NCBI GenBank assembly: GCA_028386065.3
Contig: JAKUCV010000262.1
Span: 117,203-181,202, forward strand
Origin: Turnera subulata
Lineage: Eukaryota > Streptophyta > Magnoliopsida > Malpighiales > Passifloraceae
Direction: 5' to 3'
DNA: 64,000 nucleotides
The stretch's first letter is position 1; each line of letters begins with the position of its first letter. A program made the position numbers and the translations under genes. Of this stretch, positions 45,770-57,723 are shown one piece after another. The notes under the pieces were generated by a model that made no database searches, had not been told where the DNA came from, and saw only the letters and a list, made by a program, of their open reading frames with translations.

Positions 45770-46850
45770 TTACCTTGTCTTTTTCGATTATTGGTTGCAG
45801 ATCCTTCACATCAACCTTTTCATTATGCGGATCATCTTAACTTAGCTTTAATTACTGTGAACTAATAACGAGACCGGCAAGGTCCAATGCCAAAGGTTAT
45901 GACATATTGAAGTTGATTAGGTGGAAAGTTAGATAATTGTGCATCCAATCTATGATGGAGTGGTTGTAACAATGGCCATGGATGGTGGAGCCCTTGACAT
46001 ATGCAGAACTAAGTGGATGATCATTGGCTTGGCTGGGGCTTGGTCCATATGGATAGCTAGGAATAAATTATTTTTCGACAGTGAGGAAAGCCAATGGAAT
46101 TGTATTTTTGATATTATGATGGCGAGGCATCGTGGTGGTTGAATGCTTTACAACCAGAGTTTCCATACACAAGTTGTAATATGTTGGCGATGGCTAGGAA
46201 GTTTGATTAGGAGCTTTCCTGTTCTGTTCTTTGAGACTTGGATATTGGACACTTTTTACATTGTAATGTCGTTAAGAGCATGTAAAGAGTTCTGCCTCAA
46301 GTGCCATTGTCATTGTCTCCATGACCAACTCTTTGTATCTTGCATACGTGATTCAATAAACTCATCAATTGGCATCAAAAAAAAAAAAATTGTGCATCCA
46401 AAATCTCATCAACACGAAGAATTGGAATCTGCAGGGGAAACGTTAAATAAGTGTATTTCTGACACAGAAATTGATGAAGCACCATATGATCAATGTTGCA
46501 GCAAATATGAAAGTAACTCGAAAAAGGAGAAATCGAAGAAAATATAAACCTTGTTCTTCTAATTCGTTGTAGTGACTAAGAGAAGCCTGGACGCAAAATT
46601 GTCTTATCCTACATTAACGATGATATGGATGATCAAGGCCTATAGGGCCAATGCAAAGAGAGTTGACAACTTTGAACCTATGGATGTGCTCAACAAGCAC
46701 ACCATAAAGATCCTTTTCACAGATTGAGCAAGCCATGTATCGAGCAAGCATTCGACGCTTGAAATCTGCAGAGAGCTCAAAATCCAATGGAGTAACAGAG
46801 GGTTCACGTTGACTAGTAACGTAGAACCTCAAAACCCAATGGAGTAACAA
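45770..46850 (-). pseudogene. Broken copy of the cystatin-like gene (last two exons)
   Basis: Minus-strand 46740-46610 matches exon 5 of the intact gene: ARYMACSICEKDLYGVLVEH against DQYIACSVCEKELSDVLVER, then GPIGLDHPYHR against GPIRLDHPYHR. Minus-strand 45935-45770 matches exon 6: LSNFPPNQLQYVITFG against LSNFESNKLQYLIQFR. Stops and frame breaks are present in both, exons 1-4 are missing, and a LINE tail sits in the exon 6 region. It is a decayed tandem duplicate on the same strand as the intact gene. Confidence 0.75.
45949..46388 (+). mobile_element. 5'-truncated LINE in the cystatin-like pseudogene
   Basis: About 440 bp ending GGCATCAAAAAAAAAAAA and flanked by the 13-bp duplication ATTGTGCATCCAA (45936-45948 and 46389-46401). 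It still encodes the end of ORF2 (WSIWIARNKLFFDSEES, like SIWLCRNKVIFEGQEPN in LINE copy B). It inserted after the gene copy existed. Confidence 0.85.
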
Positions 46851-49733
46851 GAAGGATTGGGCTATAGCATGGATAGGATGTCGAGCCTCGTCAAGTCGAA
46901 TCCTAGCCCTTACCGAGCATTATGTGGCACAAGCTAAATCTCCCTTTTACCAATTTTATTATATAAGAATAGATTTATTTTTAAAATTTGGTATACTAAA
47001 TTTAAGTTGCTATTCCAAAGCAAAACCAAAAGAAATAGATAAGTTGGCCCTTCTATTCTCATCCACAGTCTAAAGAAATAGCATGAACTAGGAAATGAAA
47101 GGCAATTAGCATCAGCTAATATTCTGTCTTAGAGCATTATCAGCAATTTGACAACAGAAAACAAGAAAAAGTGCAACAGCAGGGAAGAGTTCTAAGAAAA
47201 AAAAATATGGAGAAACTGATGCAGTGTTAGCAAAACTCCACAGGCAGCTTGTCAGCTTTCACTAGATGACAAAATTCATAATTTGGGTTCCCGAATTATT
47301 TCTGCATGCAACAAAGAGAAAAATACATCAAAAAAGGAAATAGGGCAATCAAATTAGAAAACATGTACGCATTCTTTCAAGAAAAAAAAAAGGGAAACAT
47401 GTATGCATAACTCATCACTTAATATTACAAGATGTATTCTATAACACCTTTTCAGCGTGACTTGCAGTCAACTTCATTCTTCACTATTTTTACTTGCTTC
47501 AGCCTCTGCATGCCAATATATTTTAAATTGCCTTCAATCAACGTAGAACAACCAGGATCCTTTAACAAAATACGTGTGATACCTAGGGCCTCTGTTATCA
47601 GCTATGTCAAGTAAACATCTATTTTTCTGACATGTGGAGCCTACATAAGTACTTAATAAGTGCCACATCAGCTAATCAAGGATTAAATCAGACAAAGGAA
47701 CCAAATTAATCATTTAAAAGGGGTAAGGGGACATAATTAATTGTAATTAGTAATTAGCATAGAGGGATTATTCAAATCATTTCAATATAGGAGCACTAAA
47801 CATATATTTAACCCATCAACACTTCAAGATAGATTATAACATTGACCATCAACTTACTTGTTACAACATACTTACATAATTAGAATTCGGTTGTTTCTAA
47901 GTATACCGAAATCCTTCCCACCATATAGTCAATCACAACCATGACATTTTAAACTAGTTAAAAGCCTTTTGCCTTGTTTCATGCTTGAGTAAACATTTTT
48001 TCAGAAGAATTGTTTCCAAAAACCCAAGGCTCTCCACCCTTCAACCGAAAATGAAATGCCCTTGGCTTTCAAATTGTGAAAAATTAACCAAGAGACCAAG
48101 ACCCATCGCTTTCCCAATTCTATACTATTGAATCTGAGTTCCCTGACATTCCGTACAGTTTTTGCACTAGGAGGCTCTTCCAATAGCCACACAGCTTCGC
48201 TTTACTACCTTTTAATGACCGAGGATGATTTTGTATCAACAAAATGCTAAAGGAAATTAAAAAAAGAAAACAAAAACCAAAAGCGAAAAGCGAAAAGTTA
48301 GCCATGGATGTAATTTATGATAATTTCAAACTGCAAAGTGTTGTACAATCCAGCATTTCTTTTCTTTTTGATCAATTGTTTTTTCTTTTCTATTCTTTCT
48401 TTCTTCTTTCATGAAATACCTCAGTAGTTGCAGAATGCAGTTTTTGAAGGAAAACTAAAGGAGTTTTTAGATGGATACTGAACTAAATTACAATATAGAT
48501 AAATCATAACAACTTTTCTATGAAAAAAATAAATCATAAGAACCTGATAAGAGTGTAACCTGCATCTACCCCCAAAATCCAGGCAAAAGTTTAACTATGG
48601 CTCACACCAACATGCCACCAACTGATGAATAGCAAAAACAAAACCAGATGATTTATAAGGATGCCTTCCTTTAAGAAGGACATTACGACTCAATTCCATA
48701 GATACAACACACTTATATTATTGTTTAACCATTTGTCTTTAGTGATAAGGCTAAAAGAGATAGAACGTCTGTTTCATTAGAATTAGTGGAGGGAATTACC
48801 AGGTAGTGTTTACAGACCTCGCAATTACAAACCCAAACCTAAACTGAATTGCCACGGCCATAGTGTCTCTAATGTCGTATCAGCAAATTATACTTGGTGA
48901 ACATGGGCCATGTTCCACAAATTAAACACCCTTTTGCACAACTTTGTTATATCCAATCTAAGATGGGAAGATTGGAGTCACCGTACTCAAAATCCAGATT
49001 CCCAAGACACCAATAGTAAAAGCAATGGAGCAAAAAATATATTCATCATCCCAAACTTGATATACTTTGATGTGCTCGTGTGGAGCTCATCTATGGAAGA
49101 GAAAGGAATTTCATAGAGAATAAATGATCCTATATGATGTTGAAAAAAAATGCTGCTTTTCAGTTTTTGGTGGAAGTGGAGGGGGTTTGCCAATGCGAAC
49201 TTAATTTCTAGTGAAACAGGAGTAGGAAAATCCAGTTCAAGAGTAGATTAAGAACATAATGCTACTCAAAGGTGAACAGTGTGAGAGCAACAACTTACTT
49301 TAAAAGGGTGTACTTGTAATCTAACCACACTAGGTTTATAGTGAACACAATGTCATGAAAAGTGACTCTTTTTTTGATACTAAATGAAAAGTGAGTCTAT
49401 ATAATGGACGCACGCAGGTGGTTTCATAAAACAATCTGAATTTTAAATCTAAGAAAACCACCCGGTATCACCATCTCCAGCTAGAAGGCCCCCAAATTCA
49501 TTTATGCAATTATCCTCGAGTAGATACTACAGGCAAAAATTAAGGCAGCATATAGATAAAGAAGGAACTTGATGACTAAAAAGCATTAAATAAACTCAAC
49601 TGCAGAAAACACATCTCCAAGAGTAGCTGTATTTTTAAGCAAGCCACTTCAAAATTAAAACTATATGAGCAATGTTCAAAAGAATATATATAGCAACAAA
49701 TTATTCATGCAAAAACAATACTCAAATAATTGA
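46851..49733. other. Intergenic DNA between gene copy and gene
   Basis: Moderately AT-rich. 47430-47610 resembles 5970-6100. The minus-strand frames at 48001-48305 lack any family feature and overlap one another. No RNA gene is recognised. Confidence 0.5.
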
Positions 49734-51175
49734 TTACCTCGTTTTATCGATTGCTGCAACCAGATCTTTTACGCCAATCTTTTCACCATGCCGATCATCT
49801 TCATAAAGACACTTAGCTTTGAGAACTGTGGCCGACGAGCAACCAAGGTGGGGTGCACAACGAAATTGTATGAGATATTGAAGCTTATTAGATTCAAAGT
49901 TGGATAAATCTGCTTTTAAAACCTCACAAAGCGAAAGGTTCAGGTCCTGCAAGGGGAAATTGAAAGAGTTTGTTACTCACTTACTAATTGAAGCACCACA
50001 TAAATATAATCGATTTGCAGACCAAAAAAAGTAACTAGAAAAAGGAGAATCGAAGAGAAGATAAACCTCTCTCGTGTTGTACTCAGCAAGAGCAGCTTTG
50101 GCGCATTGTTTAATCCTACAACGATGGTATGGATGGTCAAGGCGAATAGGGCCTTGGCACAGAGTGCCATAAACTTTTAACCTGCGATTGCGCTCAACAA
50201 GCACATCAGAGAGCTCCTTCTCACAAACAGAACAAGCAATGTATTGGTCAAGCATGATCCTTGGACGCTTCAAATCTTGGGACTCTGCAGAGGATTCTAG
50301 ATTCAGTGGGGCTGGAGTAACTGCAGGAGTATAAGATGTACGGTTGAAGTCAAAATAACTACTAATCCAATTCCAACCACCCAACAGCGGGGAGAGAGAG
50401 AGAGAGAGCTTAATTAAAGAAATTAAATAATGTTTACCTTCTGGTAGTGGCACAAAAGTCTCCACATCCTCTTTAAAAAAAATCCTCGTAGCACATATTT
50501 AACACCCTGGTTTGAGAGTAGACCTGTCTATAGCCCTCAAGGTCAGGTAGTACTTACCCCAGGCAGGTGCAAAATTAGCCTTGAGGACTTCGACAAGCAC
50601 CAAGGATTTACCCTATTATACGTATGCATTGACAATTAATGACACCGACCAAACAAACCAAATCACTAGCTAATTAATCAGGATATATATGATTGAATTA
50701 ATTAATCAATCAATTAGCCAAGAAGAAGGAGAAGGATTATAATACATACCTTTTTGGCATTGCATCGTTGAATGGCCAGATTTGCAGAGTGTGTGATGAG
50801 ATCGCGGTGATAAGGATCATCAAGGCTTAGTTGGATAAAGGGAGCGTCTTCTGGGTGTATGCCGGGGGGAATATCAAGACAAATATCGAAACCCTAAAAC
50901 CAACACACATAAACACACGGAGGAAGGAAACAAATAGTATTAATTAATTAATTATCAAAATAACAGCAGCAACTAATAAATTGTAAAAAAACAGTAACAA
51001 ATAAGACCAAGGATGATAATGATGAACTAACTCTGGATTCCAAGCAGTGGTTGGAATATTGAATGAGATTCTTCAACAAGTTATCGTCTTTGATGTTACC
51101 AGAGAACGAATCAGCAGGTACCTGGCGATGGCAGAACTCCAACTGATCCCACCCTTCTTCCGTCTCCACCACCAT
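49734..51175 (-). CDS. Cystatin-like (plant cystatin-related) protein, six exons
   Basis: Reconstructed exons on the minus strand: 51175-51032, 50893-50750, 50612-50558, 50470-50438, 50320-50067, 49946-49734. All introns are GT-AG with compatible phases, giving 280 codons plus a stop. Two cystatin-fold units are visible. The first (exons 2-3) has LSLDDPYHRDLITHSANLAI then LVLVEVLKANFAPAW and stops halfway. The second (exons 5-6) has RLDHPYHRCRIKQCAKAALA, EYNTRE, LCEVLKADLSNFESNKLQYL and ATVLKAKCLYED, the helix-plus-strands pattern of plant cystatin-related proteins. The QxVxG protease-binding loop is not seen, so protease inhibition is doubtful. A cysteine pair (CSVCEKEL) precedes the second unit. 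No signal peptide is evident, suggesting an intracellular protein. The ATG at 51175 is the first in frame; upstream DNA is the tandemly repeated block. Confidence 0.75.
50393..50409 (+). repeat. (GA)n microsatellite in intron 4
   Basis: A short GA run inside the intron between exons 4 and 5 of the cystatin-like gene. Confidence 0.8.
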
Positions 51176-51418
51176 GGACTCCTCTGCTCCTCCCTTCTCC
51201 AAGCTTCTTCAATTTCGAGCAGACAATTTTCTCCTATGATTCTTGTGGCTTTGATGGGGGCGTTTTTTTTTTTTCTTCTGTTTCGCTGAAACGTATGTAT
51301 TCCTCTCTGCTGGAAGCGGCAGGGACGACCCACGATGATCGATGTCTATGTCTTTTTGCAAGGGCATTAACGTCATTTTGGGAAGAAAACATAGAAATAC
51401 CACCTTTAAGACTATTTT

Positions 51419-51761
51419 TGTCAGAGAGTCATTACTCTCTCTCCAAAAGGTCTACCTAATGGGTTTGCAGCACCCCTGTTTATATGGCCCAAGACCTTCC
51501 CCTTCCTTTTCGATGTGGGATTCCGTCACATTCTCCCCCACCAAATCCGACGACGCCCTCATCGTCGACCGGGCATCCTGCCTACTCCGTCCCCACGGAG
51601 CGCTTGGCGTGACATCGAAATTAGGTCGGGTCGGCTCCGCTACCACTTGTCACGTGGTCATTACCCTCTCCCCAAAAGGTCAACCTAATGGGGGTGTGCA
51701 GCACCCCTGTATATATGGCCCAAGACCTTCCCCTTCCTTTTCGATGTGGGATTCCGTCACA
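51419..51761 (-). mobile_element. TRIM (miniature LTR retrotransposon), 343 bp
   Basis: Two direct repeats of 112 and 114 bp (51419-51530, 51648-51761) begin TGT and end ACA. Read on the minus strand the LTR begins TGTGACGGAATCCCACATCG. A primer-binding site TGGTAGCGGAGC (51634-51645) lies two bases after the 5' LTR, and a purine tract GGTGGGGGAGAA precedes the 3' LTR. The target duplication ATTTT (51414-51418 and 51762-51766) surrounds it, and the other tandem copies show the empty site ACTATTTTATTCCC. It codes for nothing and needs another element's enzymes. Confidence 0.9.
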
Positions 51762-51935
51762 ATTTTATTCCCATCTGAAAAAAAAAAACTACTTTGTTCT
51801 TTTTGTCACAAATACCACCTGTAGTTTAATTTACACTTTTTTTAATTTCTTTAGATATGTGGATCAACCTGTATAGGGAAGCTCATTCAGTGGCTCGGCA
51901 TGCAAAAGATGGGAAAGAAGATGTACTGACCTAGC

Positions 51936-52005
51936 TGGGTTAGTACCCACCTTTTGTATATTTTGGCGTAATATCAATATACATAACTCCCGGTTTCGAC
52001 CAAAA
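51936..52005 (+). mobile_element. 70-bp LINE-tail insertion
   Basis: Starts TGGGTTAGTACCCACC, ends GGTTTCGACCAAAA and is flanked by GAAGATGTACTGACCTAGC (51917-51935; one mismatch at 52006-52024). The same insertion is present in the later tandem copies (about 52585 and 53231), so it predates the duplication. Confidence 0.65.
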
Positions 52006-53638
52006 GAAGATGTTCTGACCTAGCAGCCTCTTTCGATGGTTGTCCCTTCCTCCAAGGCGAAAATTGAGCCAAAAATCAAAACTCACTTAATTAACAAGAG
52101 AGAGGGATGGTCTCCACTGACGAGGGAATCTGCGGCGGCGTGGGGACAGTGACGGGGACGATTATTGACGCGTGGGGATAGAGATGGGGAGGATTTTCAA
52201 CCCGACTAATTTCGAGCAGACAATTTTCTCCTATGATTCTTGTGGCTTTGATGAGGGCGTTTTTTTTTTCTTCTGTTCGCTGAAACGTATGTATTCCTCC
52301 CTACTGGAAGCGGCAGGGACGACCCACGATGATCGATGTCTATGTCTTTTTGCAAGGGCATTAACGTCATTTTGGGAAGAAAACATAGAAATACCACGAA
52401 AAGACTATTTTATTCCCATTTGAAAAAAAAAAAGAAGCTATTTTGTTCTTTTTGTCACAAATACCACTTGTAGTTTAATTTACACTTTTTTTTATTTCTT
52501 TAGATATGTGGATCAACCTGAATAGGGAAGCTCATTCAGTGGCTCGGCATGCAAAAGATGGGAAAGAAGATGTACTGACCTAGCTGGGTTAGTACCCACC
52601 TTTTGTATATTTTGACGTAATATCAATATATATAACTCCCAGTTTCTTTCAAAAAAAGATGTACTGACCTAGCAACCTCTTTCGATGGTTCTCCCTTCCT
52701 CCAAGGCGAAAACTCAGCCAAAAATCCAAACTCACTTAATTAACAAGAGATAGGGATGGTCTCCACTGACGCGGGAATCTGCGGCGCCGTGGGGACAGGG
52801 ACGGGGACTATTATTGACGCGTGGGGATAGAGATGGGGAGGATTTTCAACCCGACTAATTTCGAGCAGACAATTTTCTCCTATGATTCTTGTGGCTTTGA
52901 TGGGGGCTTTTTTTTTTCTTCTGTTCGTTGAAACGTATGTATTCCTCCCTACTGGAAGCGGCAGGGACGACCCACGATGATCGATGTCTATGTCTTTTTG
53001 CAAGGGCATTAACGTCATTTTGGGAAGAAAACATAGAAATACCACCAAAAGACTATTTTATTCCCATCTGAAAAAAAAAAGAAGCTATTTTGTTCTTTTT
53101 GTCACAAATACCACCTGTAGTTTAATTTACACTTTTTTTATTTCTTTAGATATGTGGATCAACCTGAATAGGGAAGCTCATTCAGTGGCTCGGCATGCAA
53201 AAGATGGGAAAGAAGATGTACTGACCTAGCTGGGTTAGTACCCACCTTTTGTATATTTTGACGTAATATCAATATATATAACTCCCGGTTTCGACCAAAA
53301 AAAGATGTACTGACCTAGCAGCCTCTTTCGATGGTTCTCCCTTCCTCCAAGGCGAAAACTCAGCCAAAAATCCAAACTCACTTAATTAACAAGAGATAGG
53401 GATGGTCTCCACTGACGCGGGAATCTGCGGCGCCGTGGGGACAGGGACGGGGACTATTATTGACGCGTGGGGATAGAGATGGGGAGGATTTTCAACCCGA
53501 CTAATCTCGAGCAGACAATTTTCTCCTATGATTCTTGTGGCTTTGATGGGGGCTTTTTTTTTTTTCTTCTATTCGCTGAAACGTATGTATTCCTCCCTAC
53601 TGGAAGCGGCAGGGACGACCCACGATGATGTTGATGTT

Positions 53639-53885
53639 CATGATATTCTAAATTATATAATTTTTATGTTTGTTGACTTTTATAATATAAGAACGTTGTT
53701 ATAATAGATTACGCGTCATTCAGTAGTGTATGATGTATCACTCATTATTTATTATTATTAATATAATATTAAATAAGAGTATTTCAGTCTTTCAATTTTG
53801 GGAGGTCATGCTTTTATCAAATAAGGGTATTTCATTCTTTCAATTTTGATAGTTCATACTTTTGTAGATAGTATAGATATAGTAA
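53639..53885. repeat. AT-rich DNA with a 48-bp tandem duplication
   Basis: Two neighbouring units AAATAAGRGTATTTCAKTCT, TTCAATTTTG and TCATRCTTTT lie at about 53772 and 53820. No gene. Confidence 0.6.
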
Positions 53886-54058
53886 GTGGCGGATCCAGGA
53901 GGCAAACAGAGACCCAGGCCCCCTATGATTTGGCCATATTTATTTATGGAAACAAATGAAGGGAAATTGGGTGTGGTTGAGTGGTTACTTACGCTGACTG
54001 TTGGTTTGACACTGTGGGTTCGATCCACATCCCACTCATTTTAGCATTTTTTTTCCCA
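53886..54058 (+). mobile_element. SINE-like element, copy 2
   Basis: Head GTGGCGGATCCAGGAGG is shared with 30591. Pol III-type boxes follow: A, TGGTTGAGTGG (53974-53984), and B, GGTTCGATCC (54017-54026), 33 bp apart. It ends in a T run (54049-54056). The boxes lie far from the head, so it is a composite or tRNA-like SINE, not a tRNA gene. Confidence 0.55.
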
Positions 54059-54665
54059 TTTTGTCTCAGTAAAATAAAAGTAAGATATTATTTTTTATTA
54101 TTATTATGGCTATTTTCGTATTTTCAGCTGTTTCATTATATTCTATTATCCCGTCTTCGCGCAGTGTAGATAAGGGATAAAATTTATTGTCACTAATATT
54201 AGAATATTATAACTAAAAGTACTAGAGGTAGTAGTAGTGATCAGTGTTTCATCACTTTTTTACATGCACACCACATATGTTTAGTGTTGAACTGTTGACC
54301 AACACATGTCATGTCACAAGTTTGTATTCGATTTATACAAAGTAGTGGCAGCATATCACAAGTGTGTATTCGAGAATTATGTATATGCATACATGCCATT
54401 TTTTTCTCAAATTCTATACATATCATTTTGTCATGATGACTAAAAGGTAAAATGTTGCAACCTCTCTCCAATCCAAATAACTCTAATATGAGCAATTAGC
54501 TAAATTTTGATGGTTTTTCCTTTTCATTTAGAAAAAGAATCTCCACTTACATTTTCCATTTAAAAACTTACCCCAAAACGGTCAAAATGGGGAACAGCCA
54601 CCACATGCCACACCAACTCCAAAATTTATAATGTCACCCCAACCCTCCTCCTTTATGATCGTTAT
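54059..54665. other. AT-rich spacer, no gene recognised
   Basis: A short near-repeat of CACAAGTKTGTATTCGA occurs at about 54316 and 54358. Nothing else is supported. Confidence 0.5.
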
Positions 54666-54677
54666 TAATTTTGTATA

Positions 54678-54839
54678 TATATATTTTTTTAACACTTGAA
54701 AGCCAGAGACACCAAAACTACCTAAACTATCCCTACCCCATCCTAACCCAAACCAAATTAATACCCGCATCCGGACTCGAACCCGGGTGGCCTCTGTGGC
54801 CAGAGGACTTGATGCCAACCCGACCAAGTGGTCGAAGGC
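54678..54839 (-). mobile_element. tRNA-derived SINE, 162 bp
   Basis: On the minus strand a tRNA-like head carries box A-like GGTCGGGTTGGCATC and box B GGGTTCGAGTCC (54773-54784), followed by a body and an A/TA-rich tail. It is flanked by the 12-bp duplication TAATTTTGTATA (54666-54677 and 54840-54851). The head does not fold into a complete functional tRNA. Confidence 0.75.
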
Positions 54840-54851
54840 TAATTTTGTATA

Positions 54852-55064
54852 ATTAGTAATTATTGTCTACCATTCCTTTTGCATGAATAGATAGAGAGCC
54901 AAGCCAAGGACACTTGCCGCCATGAAACCCCAACTCATGCGTGACGTATAGATTTGTGTAAGAAATCAAATCTTTTGCTAATAGACTTTGGGATGTCTCC
55001 ATCTCTTTTACATAACAAGTTATATAGTAAGGGAAATAATTTTGTCACAATTCATGACAATATG
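54852..55064. other. Spacer before LTR, no gene recognised
   Basis: Ordinary AT-rich sequence. Confidence 0.5.
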
Positions 55065-57723
55065 TGTAATGACCCGGGTAAAATTTTCGTTATTTTTACC
55101 AAGTTGTTTTGACTTTTACGATGGTTAATAAAATTTTATCGCGGTTAATCAAGATTTTTACCAATCCGAGTTAATTTTTATTATTTTTACTACTCTCAAA
55201 ACATTTATTATTATTGTTACTCTTGTTACCATTAATATTACTATTTTCCTAATCAGCATTAATAATAAAACTCATCATCATTTTGCCGAGAATAATCGAC
55301 CTTCGAAACCTAAACCCGAGAGACACCGATACCTCCTAACGTATCCTGTGATTACCGTACGTCGTCTCCAAAGCTGAGCCTTGTCTTACGTTTCAAGTAT
55401 TTGTTTTATATGGATTTTTCTATAACGTTTTCCCGTTTTGATTAGTATTACTATTATGATTACTATTTTACGGATATTGTTCATCATTATTATTATTTAT
55501 ATTATTATTATTAATCTTCTTATCGTTTCACTAACATTATTCTTACTACTATTACTATTACTGTTGTTAATATATTTATATTATTACTAATATCTTCCAA
55601 GATATTATATTCCAGAAAGTTATTAATTAAATTTTAGAGAAAGTATATCTTTTATCTTGCTATATTTAATAAATTTGCTTTTGAAATTCAATTTAGAATC
55701 TATTGGTATTTAATAGTTTTAAAGGAGTTTCCTAAAATTATATTTGGAGTAAAAATTATATTTATGTATAGAACACAGATTTTACTGTGGTTTTATATGA
55801 TTGACAAGGCAAGCCAATTATACCTGATTTTGTTTCTCCCCTCACTTATTGCCCTAATTTTCCTCAATTATTTTCTCCATTGATCCACACCATCAATTAT
55901 TTCTACTTTATATCATTTCCAATTTATCTTTTTCCTTAAGCCGCCCACGTTTTTCCTATAACCGGCCCCTCCCCTTTCTTCCTTTCTTTTCCAACTTTTT
56001 CCCTTTGTCTTCTCCTTCCCTACATGTTCTTTATCTTCACTTCTCTTCTCCCGAATTTCACACGCCTCCCCTCTCTCCCTTTCTTCCAATTTCTTCTCAC
56101 TTTCCTCCTCTGCTCTCTCTCTTTCCCTGCCTTCATCATCTCACCTCACCTTCCTCATCCTTTCCCCTCGGGAATCCAACTTCCTATCCCCTAAACACCA
56201 ATCCCACCTCCTCTGCAATTCGGCACCACCGTGAACCACCACCTGCCGCCATCCCCTTCCCCTTCCTCTTCTCCTTCCTCCTCTCCTCCCCTGTGCTGCC
56301 GACCCGAGGCCACCATCCACAAACCTGACTGCCCCAGCTCACCGCCATCTGCTCCTCCATCTCCCTCCACCCTTCGCCGCCGTGTCCCCCTTCCCTGCCT
56401 CTGCTCGCGACCACCAGCAGGGCCAGGATACCGCCGTCGTCTTATTTCCTCTGCTTTCGCTCGCGGTCGTCACCGAGCGAACCTCGCTGCCGGCGTCAAG
56501 GAACAGAACTAGGACCACAACCAAGCGAAGGATCGATCTTCCTGCGCCTCCGAACAGCTCTCTTTGTCGCCGGCCGAATGGATGAGTTGGGTAAGAATCA
56601 ACGACGATCCTTACCACTCTCTTCTGCGTTCTTCTTCTCCTGCTTAACCCGATCTCTATTGGTTGAACTAATCGGGTCAATTGTTTGGTTGTGGCTTGTG
56701 TTGCTTGAATCGAATTTGGTGGTTGTTTTTGGATTGCGGTTTGGGAGTCGGTGGATGCGGGGGAGTGATGACACTGTTGGGGTTGTTGCTAATCGGGTTG
56801 AGGTGGTCCTGGTTCCATGGGTGGGATGAGACGTTTTGGTGACGGTGCTGCTGTTGTTATTGTTGGTTGGCTAGGCATGAACAGTAACAGAGGAGGAGCT
56901 ATCTGCGTGAACAGTGGTTGTCGGAATCCGGCAAGGTTCCGGCAGTCTCGGGTATTTTCCGGCGAGCTCGGAAACGGACCTTTGGGTAAAACCCAAGCCT
57001 TGGACCATCCATACGCATAACGAACCCGAACGATTACGGACCCGGACATTAAAACTTAAAACGATAATTAATGGAATGATTAATTAAGTTAATTAATATT
57101 AATCAATACTTTTATTTTATGCAATTTAAATTATGTTTTAATTATTTAATTCTGATTCTATTTATTTTATGCTTTTTATTATTTCATTTATGCTTCTATT
57201 TATTTTATCATGCAATTATTTACTTTATGTCTTTATTTTCTGATTGGGCTATTAAAAAGGCCCATAGTATTTTAATTTCCGTTTTAATTTTATTTACGTT
57301 TTACCTGGGCTTGTAAAAGGCCCATTGAATTTAATTTCTAGTTTTATTTATTTTAATTAGGCTGATTATAATAAAAGGCTCATATTGTATAATTTAATTA
57401 AGTCTTTTATTTATTTAATTCGAAGTTGTTTTTATTATTTTCTCCGATAGACTAAACGCAAGTGAAGGTCCCCTGGGCTGATTTCTTAATTATGTTATTA
57501 CGTTTCTATTACGTTTAATTCCCGTTCTTCTGGGCTAAAAAAATAATAGGCCCATACTTAATTTTATCAATTTTATTCTAATATATATTACTACCGATAT
57601 TTCATTGGCTAAATATTATTATACCATAATTTTATTGTGGATATATCATATATATTTTTGGTTATATATATAGTATACTTTTATTATGCCTTTTCCGTAC
57701 AAAAACTATTTTAAGACTAAACT
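55065..57723 (+). mobile_element. Long LTR, third family, interrupted at 57724
   Basis: Begins TGTAATGACCCGGG, like the start of the 24122 family. It has an AT-rich front, a long pyrimidine tract (about 55960-56420), a GC-rich exon-like block ending in a donor-like TTGG|GTAAGA (56591), CGGAATCCGGCAAGG and TTCCGGCGAG motifs (56930-56965), and palindromes GGGC-N-GCCC at 57246-57263, 57307-57323 and 57532-57553. Its 3' end is not seen because the next element begins at 57724. The frames at 56005-56829 follow the pyrimidine-rich composition and are not called. Confidence 0.65.

Larger units (their letters stand above)
51211..53630. repeat. Tandem repeat of about 648 bp, four copies
   Basis: The marker AATTTCGAGCAGACAATTTT recurs at 51211, 52208, 52857 and (one change) 53503. 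Spacings are 997, 649 and 646 bp; the first is longer because of a TRIM insertion. Each full unit includes TGGAAGCGGCAGGGACGACC, CGTCATTTTGGGAAGAAAAC, GGCTCGGCATGCAAAAGATG and a LINE-tail scar. The last copy ends near 53630. The first copy abuts exon 1 of the cystatin-like gene, so what was multiplied is the gene's upstream region. Frames within the units are shadows of the repeat. Confidence 0.9.

Noticed and set aside
48001..48305. Two overlapping minus-strand frames of 61-63 codons
   Set aside because: They have no recognisable feature, overlap each other and sit in unremarkable intergenic DNA.
52206..53229. Open frames repeated in the 648-bp tandem units, such as MVFLCFLPKMTLMPLQ on the minus strand
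   Set aside because: The units are the repeated upstream region of a gene; the frames change length between copies and give no family match.
54770..54840. A tRNA gene on the minus strand
   Set aside because: Box B is good, but the sequence does not give a full cloverleaf and is flanked by a target duplication with an A/T tail, so it is a SINE.
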